From the NCBI GenBank assembly GCA_019236545.1, contig JAFAIV010000338.1, forward strand, positions 1 through 6,214: a stretch of 6,214 nt of DNA, read 5' to 3'. The notes under the pieces are model-generated. The model saw only the letters and a program-made list of their open reading frames with translations. It searched no databases and was not told where the DNA came from. How positions within the stretch are numbered: position 1 is the stretch's first letter; the number at the start of each line of letters is the position of its first letter. A program made the position numbers and the translations under genes. This DNA is from Actinomycetota bacterium (GTDB lineage Bacteria > Actinomycetota > Thermoleophilia > Gaiellales > Gaiellaceae). Below, piece by piece: positions 1 through 4,831 of this stretch.

Positions 1-50
1 CCGTCGAAGGAGACAACGGTTCCGAGCTCCCTGACGATGCCCGTGAACAT
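1..50 (-). CDS. ribE: riboflavin synthase alpha subunit, N-terminal fragment (runs off the left edge)
   Basis: The minus strand from the ATG at 50-48 reads MFTGIVRELGTVVSFD, which matches the highly conserved start of riboflavin synthase (MFTGIVxELG). That enzyme dismutates two 6,7-dimethyl-8-ribityllumazine molecules into riboflavin and the RibD product, in the cytoplasm. Only 16 codons lie in the window, so the lumazine-binding repeats cannot be checked. The gene starts 19 bases after the ribD stop on the same strand, the usual ribD-ribE order. No good Shine-Dalgarno lies before it. An AGGG is 13 nt away and a TAnnnT hexamer (TACGCT) is 6 nt upstream, so a leaderless start from an internal promoter is possible in addition to read-through from ribD. 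In some Gram-positive bacteria the same gene is called ribC. Confidence 0.9.
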   Translation of the reverse strand, partial: MFTGIVRELGTVVSFD

Positions 51-77
51 GGGCGAAGCGTAGCCCTGGCTAGGGCT
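51..77 (-). promoter_or_regulatory. ribD-ribE junction: TACGCT hexamer and small hairpin
   Basis: The 19-bp gap holds TACGCT at 62-57 (minus strand), which fits the actinobacterial -10 pattern TAnnnT and ends 6 nt before the ribE ATG, as in leaderless promoters. A perfect 6-bp inverted repeat (AGCCCT at 62-67, AGGGCT at 72-77, loop of 4) overlaps it and contains the ribD stop codon. No U-run follows, so it is not an intrinsic terminator. No recognisable -35 was found. The promoter role is inferred. Confidence 0.3.
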
Positions 78-1017
78 CGCGCAGATATGCCGTCAGCATG
101 ACGTCGTCCCCGCTCGGCTCGCTCGTGAGGTGCAGGAGGTCGAGCGGCGCGTCGAGGTCGCCGAGCCAGCGCGGGCCGACGCCGGCGGCGACCGGGGCGA
201 CGAAGAGGAGCAGCTTGTCGACGAGGCCTTCGCGGAGGAAGGCGGTCGCGAGGGTCGGGCCGCCCTCGAGCAGGAGCGACTGGACCCCGTCGGCGGCGAG
301 CGCCTGGAGCTCGTCGGCGAGCGGGCCGGTGCGGAGCTCGAGCTCGGAGCCGTCGGGCAGCGGGCCGCGGCCGAAGGCGAGGCGGCGCGGCTGGCGGGGC
401 GCATGGACACCGCGCGCGTCGAGGCGGGGGTCGTCGGCGCGCACCGTCCCCATGCCGACGGCGACGGCGTCGGAGGCGGCGCGCAGCTCGTGGACGCGGC
501 GGCGCGACTCCTCGCCGCTCACCCAGCGGCGGCCGGGGACGACGACGCGGCCGTCGAGCGTGATCGCGGCCTTGTACGTGACGAACGGCCGGCCGAACGC
601 CTTCCACGTCCGCCACGCCTCGTTCTGCCGGCGGGCGCGGAGGTCGTCGAGGAGCTCGACCTCCATCCCGGCGTCGCGGAGGCGCTGGAGGCCGCGGCCG
701 TCGACGACCGGGTTCGGGTCGCGCGCGCCGACGACCGCCCGCGCGATGCCGGCCTCGACGACGGCGTCGGCGCAGGGCGGCGTCCGGCCGTGGTGCGAGC
801 AGGGCTCGAGCGTCACGTAGAGGGTCGCGCCCCGCGCGCGCTCGCCCGCCTGCTCCAGCGCGACGGTCTCTGCGTGGCGGACCGCGTCGTACTCGTACCA
901 GCCCTCCCCCACGACCTCGCCGTCCGGCGCGACGACGACGGCGCCGACGAGCGGGTGATCCGCCACCTTCCCGCGGCCGCGCTCGGCGAGCTCGAGCGCG
1001 CGCTCGTACGGGGTCAC
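70..1017 (-). CDS. ribD: bifunctional riboflavin biosynthesis deaminase/reductase RibD
   Basis: RibD carries out two successive steps after GTP cyclohydrolase II: deamination of the pyrimidine, then NADPH-dependent reduction of the ribosyl side chain. The 315-residue product has both domains. The N-terminal deaminase (about 1-125) carries the zinc site H48-A-E50, then P72-C73 and P81-C82 within PCSHHGRTPPC, a RibD hallmark; E50 is the proton shuttle. The reductase domain (about 143-315) shows YKAAITLDGR, RRWVSGEES, the ADDPRL stretch and LLLEGGPTLA. The GTG start at 1017 overlaps the rpe TGA by 4 bases (GTGA), suggesting translational coupling; only a weak AGG precedes it. Oddities: the conserved Asn of the NPxVG motif is His (DHPLVG, H21). 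The protein is also shorter than the usual 350-370 residues, because the middle of the reductase domain is contracted. Family assignment is secure. Confidence 0.95.
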   Translation of the reverse strand: MTPYERALELAERGRGKVADHPLVGAVVVAPDGEVVGEGWYEYDAVRHAETVALEQAGERARGATLYVTLEPCSHHGRTPPCADAVVEAGIARAVVGARDPNPVVDGRGLQRLRDAGMEVELLDDLRARRQNEAWRTWKAFGRPFVTYKAAITLDGRVVVPGRRWVSGEESRRRVHELRAASDAVAVGMGTVRADDPRLDARGVHAPRQPRRLAFGRGPLPDGSELELRTGPLADELQALAADGVQSLLLEGGPTLATAFLREGLVDKLLLFVAPVAAGVGPRWLGDLDAPLDLLHLTSEPSGDDVMLTAYLREP

Positions 1018-1691
1018 GCCAGCGCCTGGACGAGCCGCCTGTACGCGCGCGGCAGGTCCTCGCGCTTGAAGATCGCGGTGCCGGCGACGATCAGGGCCGC
1101 CCCTGCGTCGTGCACGGCGCGGACGTTCGTGTTGTCGATGCCGCCGTCGACCTGGACGTAGACGTGGCCGGGCAGCGCCGAGCGCGTGCGGCGGATCCGC
1201 TCGAGCGCCTCGGGCATGAACGACTGGCCGCCGTAGCCGGGGTGGATGCTCATGCAGAGGACGAGGTCGGCGTCCGCGGCGGCCGCCGCGACGCGCTCCG
1301 GCTCGGATTCCGGGTTGAAGGCGACGCCGACGCCGAGGCCGTGCTCCCGCGCGGCGGCGATCGTGCCGCGCACGTCGTCCACGACCTCGTAGTGGAAGGT
1401 GACGCTGTCGCCGCCGGCGCGGGCGATCTGCGGGAAGTGGCGCGTCGGGTTGTCGACCATCAGGTGGCAGTCGATCCGGCCGCCGTGCCGGTGGACGAGC
1501 GGCGCGATCGCCTCGAGGATCACCGGCCCGAACGTGATCGGCTCGACGAAGTGGCCGTCGCCCACGTCGAAGTGGAAGACGCGCACGCCGGCGCGGAGCA
1601 GGATCTGGATCTGCTCCCCGAGCCGCGTGAAGTCGGCCGCGTAGAGCGAGGGCTCGACCTCGACCGTGCGTACCCATTCCCGCCACGCCAT
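1014..1691 (-). CDS. rpe: ribulose-phosphate 3-epimerase
   Basis: Rpe interconverts ribulose 5-phosphate and xylulose 5-phosphate in the pentose phosphate pathway. Ribulose 5-phosphate is also the precursor of the riboflavin four-carbon unit, which fits the rib genes downstream. The 225-residue product has the normal length for this TIM barrel. Visible motifs are EPSLYAADF (13-21), H40-F-D42 (metal ligand and acid/base Asp), H76-LMV, the GYGGQSF phosphate loop (152-158), and VDGGI with catalytic D182. Two motif positions differ from the family: HxDxMDG reads HFDVGDG (Met to Gly at 44) and the usual VNPG reads IHPG (Asn to His at 150). The ATG at 1691 is the only sensible start. It lies 20 bases after the rsmB stop, with no Shine-Dalgarno but TACGAT 8 nt upstream. 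The stop overlaps the ribD start. Confidence 0.93.
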   Translation of the reverse strand: MAWREWVRTVEVEPSLYAADFTRLGEQIQILLRAGVRVFHFDVGDGHFVEPITFGPVILEAIAPLVHRHGGRIDCHLMVDNPTRHFPQIARAGGDSVTFHYEVVDDVRGTIAAAREHGLGVGVAFNPESEPERVAAAAADADLVLCMSIHPGYGGQSFMPEALERIRRTRSALPGHVYVQVDGGIDNTNVRAVHDAGAALIVAGTAIFKREDLPRAYRRLVQALA

Positions 1692-1711
1692 CGCAGGCGA
1701 TCGTACGTCGT
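1692..1711 (-). promoter_or_regulatory. possible internal leaderless promoter before rpe
   Basis: The 20-bp gap between the rsmB stop and the rpe ATG contains TACGAT at 1705-1700 on the minus strand. This matches TAnnnT and ends 8 nt before the start codon, and no purine-rich Shine-Dalgarno is present. That spacing is typical of leaderless promoters in Actinobacteria. No convincing -35 is visible at a 16-18 nt spacer. It would give rpe-ribD-ribE transcription independent of def-fmt-rsmB. This is an inference from a short motif. Confidence 0.3.
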
Positions 1712-2929
1712 TCAGTCGACGGCCAGCCGCGCGACGAAGAAGCCGCTCGTGCCGTGGACGTGCGGGAGCGTGAGCAGGAACTCGGGGCGCGTCGGATGCG
1801 CGAACTGCGGCCACTCGTCCGTGAGCGGCAGGATGCGGAGGCCGCTCGCGTCGACGACGGCCTCGCACTCGTCCGGGTTGAGGGTGCAGACGGAGTAGAC
1901 GATCGTCCCGCCTGGCCGCACGCGCTCGGCGGCGGCACGGAGGAGCGCGAGCTGGAGGTCGGGGAGCGGGGTCGCGCGCCAGCGCAGATCGGGGCGCTGC
2001 GCGAGGACGCCGAGACCGGAGCAGGGCGCGTCGACGAGGGCGCGGTCGAAGCCGGTCAGCTCCGGCGCGAGCGCCGTGCCGTCCGCCTCGACCACCGTCA
2101 CGTCGCCTCGGCCCATGGTGGCGAGGTTCTCGCGCAGCTCGGAGGCGCGGCCGGGGTCGATCTCGACCGCCGTCACGTCGCCCCGGAGCTGGCCCGTCTT
2201 CCCGCCGGGGGCGGCGCAGAGGTCGAGGACGCTCTCGCCGTCCTGCGAGCCGACGCAGAGGCCGACGAGCTGCGAGCCGCGGCTCTGTGGCCAGATCCGG
2301 CCCTCCGCGAGGGCGAGCTCGTCCACGCGCTCGACCCGGTACGCGCCCGGGACGTCCGTCTCCTGCGCGCCGAGCGGCGGCTCGCCGCGCACGAGCCGGA
2401 CGACGGTCTCGAGCGGCTCGTTCATCGCGCGCATCAGCGCGAGCGCGCCCTCGGGGCCGAGCGCGCGCGTGAACGTCTCGGCGATCCAGTCGGGGTACGA
2501 CTCCTTCAGGGGGCCGTCCGGGAGCGAGGCGAGCAGCGGGCCGATCCCGGCGGCCAGGCGGCGCATGATCGCGTTCGTGAACGGCACCGCCCGCTCGAGC
2601 CGCGCGCCGCGGACGAGCTCGACGGACTCGTTCGCCGCGGCGTGCGGCGCGGTGTCCGTGTAGCCGAGCTGGTACGCGCCGAGCCGGAGCGACGCCCGCA
2701 CCGGCGGGTCGAGCTTGCGCGCCGGCCGCTTCCCGAGCGTCTCGATCGCGTAGTCGAGCGTGCGCACGCGCTGCACCGCGCCGTACGCGAGCCGCTGCGC
2801 GAACGCGCGCTCGCGCGGGTCGAGGCCCTCTGCCGCGGTGCGGAAGGCACGGTCGGCGTACGCGTCCTGCTCGAAGACGCGCAGCAGGACCTCGTACGCG
2901 GCGCGCCGGGCCGGGCTAGCGACGGCCAC
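1712..2929 (-). CDS. rsmB: 16S rRNA (cytosine-C5)-methyltransferase RsmB (Sun/Fmu)
   Basis: RsmB methylates C5 of a cytosine in 16S rRNA (C967 in E. coli) using S-adenosylmethionine. The 405-residue product has a NusB-like RNA-binding domain (about 5-130: PARRAAYEVL, LDPPVRASLRLGAYQL, FTNAIMRRL) followed by a Rossmann methyltransferase domain. Key motifs are the SAM loop LDLCAAPGGKTGQL (Cys near 238), motif IV DAPCSGLGVL (C303) and motif VI YSVCTLNPDE (C348). These two cysteines do catalysis and product release in this family. It ends in a normal GTSGFFVARL tail. The SAM loop is followed directly by RGDVTAVEID, so the segment usually found between motifs I and II is shortened. The GTG at 2929 gives a 14-bp overlap with fmt. 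An in-frame GTG at 2962 (11 more codons) is possible and has GAGG 12 nt upstream, but those extra codons lack the strong G/C third-position bias. Confidence 0.93.
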   Translation of the reverse strand: MAVASPARRAAYEVLLRVFEQDAYADRAFRTAAEGLDPRERAFAQRLAYGAVQRVRTLDYAIETLGKRPARKLDPPVRASLRLGAYQLGYTDTAPHAAANESVELVRGARLERAVPFTNAIMRRLAAGIGPLLASLPDGPLKESYPDWIAETFTRALGPEGALALMRAMNEPLETVVRLVRGEPPLGAQETDVPGAYRVERVDELALAEGRIWPQSRGSQLVGLCVGSQDGESVLDLCAAPGGKTGQLRGDVTAVEIDPGRASELRENLATMGRGDVTVVEADGTALAPELTGFDRALVDAPCSGLGVLAQRPDLRWRATPLPDLQLALLRAAAERVRPGGTIVYSVCTLNPDECEAVVDASGLRILPLTDEWPQFAHPTRPEFLLTLPHVHGTSGFFVARLAVD

Positions 2930-3713
2930 GGAGGTACGCGTCGTAGGCCATCCGCTTGCCACCTGCGGGCTGCACCTCGACCGGCTCGAACGACCCGTCC
3001 TCGGCGACGCGGGCGCGCCAGACGATCAGGTCGCCGAGCCGCGCGCCGATGTGCGGCGAGAGGGCGCGGACGCGGTTCACGAGCTCGGGCGCCGGGCGCG
3101 AGAGGTCGAGCTCGCGGTCGGCGGGGCCGATCTTCTCGGCGTACGTGACGCCGTCGTCGGCCTGCGGCACGAACCGCGGCGTGTCCTCCGCGAGGACGGT
3201 GTCGAGCAGCTCCGCCGCGACCTCGGCGGCGCGCGCGTAGACGGCGCCCGCGTCGGCCTCGACACCGATCGGGAACGCCCGCTGCGCCGCCACCGGCCCG
3301 GCGTCGAGCGCCTCGACCGTCTCGTGGATCGTCACGCCCGTCTCGGCGTCGCCGGCCATGATCGCCCGCTCGACCGGCGCGGCGCCGCGCCAGCGAGGCA
3401 GGAGCGACGGGTGGACGTTGAGCCAGAGCCCGCGCCCGAGCAGCGACGGCGGGATCAGGAGGCCGTAGGCGCAGACGACGACCGTGTCCGCCGCGAGCTC
3501 GACGCTCTCGTCGAGCCGCGCCGGCTGCGCGACCGGGATCCCGAGCCGCTCGGCGGTCTCCTTCGCGGGCGGCGCGCCGAGCTTCCTCCCGCGCCCCTGC
3601 GGCTTGTCCGGACGGGTCAGCAGCTGCACGACGTCCTGCGAACGCGTGAGCCGCTCGAGCACGTCGGCCCCGAACGGCGCGGTCGCCGCGACGGCGATCC
3701 GCCGCCCGGGCAC
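2916..3713 (-). CDS. fmt: methionyl-tRNA formyltransferase
   Basis: Fmt transfers a formyl group from 10-formyltetrahydrofolate to initiator Met-tRNA, preparing it for bacterial translation initiation. The 265-residue product has the formyltransferase Rossmann core (about 5-190) with RPDKPQGRGRKL (34-45, tRNA/active-site loop region) and the signature NVHPSLLPRWRGAAP. N99, H101 and D137 (in EALDAGP) line up with the catalytic Asn-His-Asp triad of the family. The C-terminal OB-like domain (about 195-265) is recognisable by VNRVRALSPHIGA and the tail AYLRGRR, but is short: family members are usually near 310 residues. The GTG start shares one base with the def stop (TAGTG), so initiation is probably coupled to termination of def; no Shine-Dalgarno is visible. 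Its stop lies inside rsmB. Def-fmt-rsmB linkage is common across bacteria. Confidence 0.95.
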   Translation of the reverse strand: MPGRRIAVAATAPFGADVLERLTRSQDVVQLLTRPDKPQGRGRKLGAPPAKETAERLGIPVAQPARLDESVELAADTVVVCAYGLLIPPSLLGRGLWLNVHPSLLPRWRGAAPVERAIMAGDAETGVTIHETVEALDAGPVAAQRAFPIGVEADAGAVYARAAEVAAELLDTVLAEDTPRFVPQADDGVTYAEKIGPADRELDLSRPAPELVNRVRALSPHIGARLGDLIVWRARVAEDGSFEPVEVQPAGGKRMAYDAYLRGRR

Positions 3714-4276
3714 TAGGCGAGGACGATGCGCGGGCGCAGGACGGCGAGCGCCTCGCGGCGGGCCTCGGCCGTCGTCCGGTCGATGATCAGGACGCCGTCG
3801 AGGTGGTCGTTCTCGTGCTGCGCGCAGCGCGCCGCCGTCTCCTGCAGCTCCCAGCGGACGTCGTTGCCGTTCTCGTCCCGGCCGGCGATCGTGATCGCGA
3901 CCGGCCGCTCGACCGGGACGAGCACGCCCTGGATCGAGAGGCAGCCCTCGTCGTCGACGTCGGTCTCGTCCGAGCGCTCGACGATCTCCGGGTTGGCGAT
4001 CGCGACGACGTCGTCCTCGCCCTTGGCGAAGACGAACAGCCGCTGCAGGACGCCGACCTGCGTCGCGGCGAGGCCGATCCCGTTCGCGTCGGCCATCAGG
4101 AGCTTCATCCGCTCGACGAGCCGGCGCAGATCGTCGTCGAAATGCTCGACCGGGTTCGCCTTCATCTTCAGCGCTGCGTCGGGGTACTGGCGGATCTGGG
4201 CGAGCGCCAGCCGCCGGCGCGCCTCGCGCTCCGGGTCGAGCTTCTCGTCCTTGATCTGTCCCTCGATCTCAGCCAT
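3713..4276 (-). CDS. def: peptide deformylase
   Basis: Def removes the N-formyl group from nascent proteins, reversing the modification introduced by Fmt, encoded directly downstream. The 187-residue protein shows all three deformylase motifs in order: GIGLAATQ (66-73), EGCLS (110-114, metal ligand C112) and Q-H154-E155-N-D-H158 (metal ligands H154 and H158, catalytic E155). Motif 1 has Thr where most enzymes have Pro (GxGLAAPQ); C112 and the HExxH motif are intact. About 25 charged residues precede the usual start of the fold (IRQYPD), an N-terminal extension. The ATG at 4276 is supported by the divergent gene's start 25 bases away and by TACCCT 7 nt upstream. The only Shine-Dalgarno-like GAGGG is 13 nt away, which is too far. 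This is the first gene of the minus-strand block after the plus-strand gene. Confidence 0.95.
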   Translation of the reverse strand: MAEIEGQIKDEKLDPEREARRRLALAQIRQYPDAALKMKANPVEHFDDDLRRLVERMKLLMADANGIGLAATQVGVLQRLFVFAKGEDDVVAIANPEIVERSDETDVDDEGCLSIQGVLVPVERPVAITIAGRDENGNDVRWELQETAARCAQHENDHLDGVLIIDRTTAEARREALAVLRPRIVLA

Positions 4277-4300
4277 CGGCCGGAGGGTACCCTCGCATAC
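4277..4300. promoter_or_regulatory. divergent intergenic region with palindromic bidirectional -10 element
   Basis: All 24 bases between the def ATG and the opposing GTG are accounted for by one symmetric element. GAGGGTACCCTC at 4283-4294 is a perfect 12-bp palindrome. It contains TACCCT on the plus strand (4288-4293) and on the minus strand (4289-4284), sharing the central TA. Each copy matches TAnnnT and ends exactly 7 nt before its start codon, so each transcript would begin at or next to its initiation codon. The same palindrome also puts GGAGGG or GAGGG 13 nt before each start, too far for a normal ribosome binding site. It could instead, or also, be a dimeric repressor operator. Symmetry and spacing are seen; promoter function is inferred. 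Confidence 0.5.
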
Positions 4301-4831
4301 GTGGATCCCAGGACGCTGAAGGAGATCATGAACCAGGGCGCCACCCGGCCGGAGACGCCGCAGGAGCGTCGCGACCGCGAGACGATCGAGGCCGATCTCG
4401 AGGGCAGCCCGGTCAAGGGCGAGCCGCTGCGGCAGCGGCTGCGGAACTTCCGGCCCGACGCAGACTCGGCGATCCGCGCGCTCGGCGGCCCGACGATCTG
4501 GATGCGGCGGCTGCGCGCGATCGAGGATCTCGAGGAGCAGAACCTGCAGCAGCTCGGGCTCGCGTGGCGCGAGCTGGCGGCGGAGACGTCGGACCCGGAC
4601 GAGTTCGCGCGGCGCTGGCGGGAGCTGGCGGCGCAGTGGAGCTTCGCCCAGATCAACGAGCTGATCGACGGCCACAACCGCAACTTCCCGGCCGAGGCGC
4701 GGCTGGCGATGGACCCGCGGACGCGCGACTTCGTCCGCATCAACGGCCGCCCGTACCACCGCGAGCCGCTCGACGAGGACTGGATCCTCGCCCGCTTCCC
4801 CGCGGATCTCCGCGCGGCGCGCGCCGCCTAG
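4301..4831 (+). CDS. conserved-looking hypothetical protein, possibly divergent DUF1992/DnaJC28-like
   Basis: This 176-residue soluble protein is rich in Arg and Glu, with no signal peptide, membrane segment or cysteine. Its strong G/C third-position bias shows it is a real gene. I do not recognise it with certainty. Three stretches resemble the DUF1992 (DnaJ subfamily C member 28) domain in the right order: SPVKGEPL (36-43) like GKGKPL; IRALGGPTIWMRRLRAIEDL (58-77) like the LKNAGxLPxWxELxKEIE region; and INELIDGHNRNFP (118-130) like the INxLIxxYNLxVP end. The 66-112 region is probably helical or coiled coil and holds WRELAA twice (89-94, 106-111). The GTG at 4301 is preferred because TACCCT sits 7 nt upstream. 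An ATG at 4328 has AAGGAG only 3 nt away. The gene is antisense to the operon direction, and its TAG overlaps the priA stop in CTAG. Its function is unknown. Confidence 0.85.
   Translation: MDPRTLKEIMNQGATRPETPQERRDRETIEADLEGSPVKGEPLRQRLRNFRPDADSAIRALGGPTIWMRRLRAIEDLEEQNLQQLGLAWRELAAETSDPDEFARRWRELAAQWSFAQINELIDGHNRNFPAEARLAMDPRTRDFVRINGRPYHREPLDEDWILARFPADLRAARAA
4828..4831. other. shared palindromic stop: convergent 4-bp overlap
   Basis: CTAG serves both converging genes. TAG at 4829-4831 ends the plus-strand gene and TAG at 4830-4828 (minus strand) ends priA. There is therefore no intergenic DNA for a terminator, and no hairpin followed by a T-run was seen on either side. Transcripts from the two genes must overlap in antisense unless Rho or another mechanism stops them inside coding sequence. 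Confidence 0.9.

Noticed and set aside
51..69. FMN riboswitch controlling the riboflavin genes
   Set aside because: The ribD-ribE gap is 19 bp and ribD overlaps rpe, so there is no room for an RFN element in this window.
130..1161. Long plus-strand open frame (343 codons) opposite ribD
   Set aside because: It lies antisense to a confidently identified gene, its translation is low-complexity Ala/Arg/Val/Asp-rich with no motif, and such open frames are expected opposite GC-rich codons.
1754..3148. Plus-strand open frame of 464 codons opposite rsmB and fmt
   Set aside because: It spans two real genes in antisense, has a biased composition (Arg, Glu, Ala) and no recognisable domain. It is a GC-rich shadow.
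4319..4330. AAGGAG followed by ATG at 4328 as start of the plus-strand gene
   Set aside because: The spacer is only 3 nt, shorter than functional ribosome binding sites, and the GTG at 4301 has a well-placed TAnnnT. It remains a fallback start.
4168..4743. Minus-strand 191-codon frame opposite the plus-strand gene
   Set aside because: It is Ser/Arg-rich without motifs and overlaps def in another frame, whereas the plus-strand reading has the genome-typical third-position bias.
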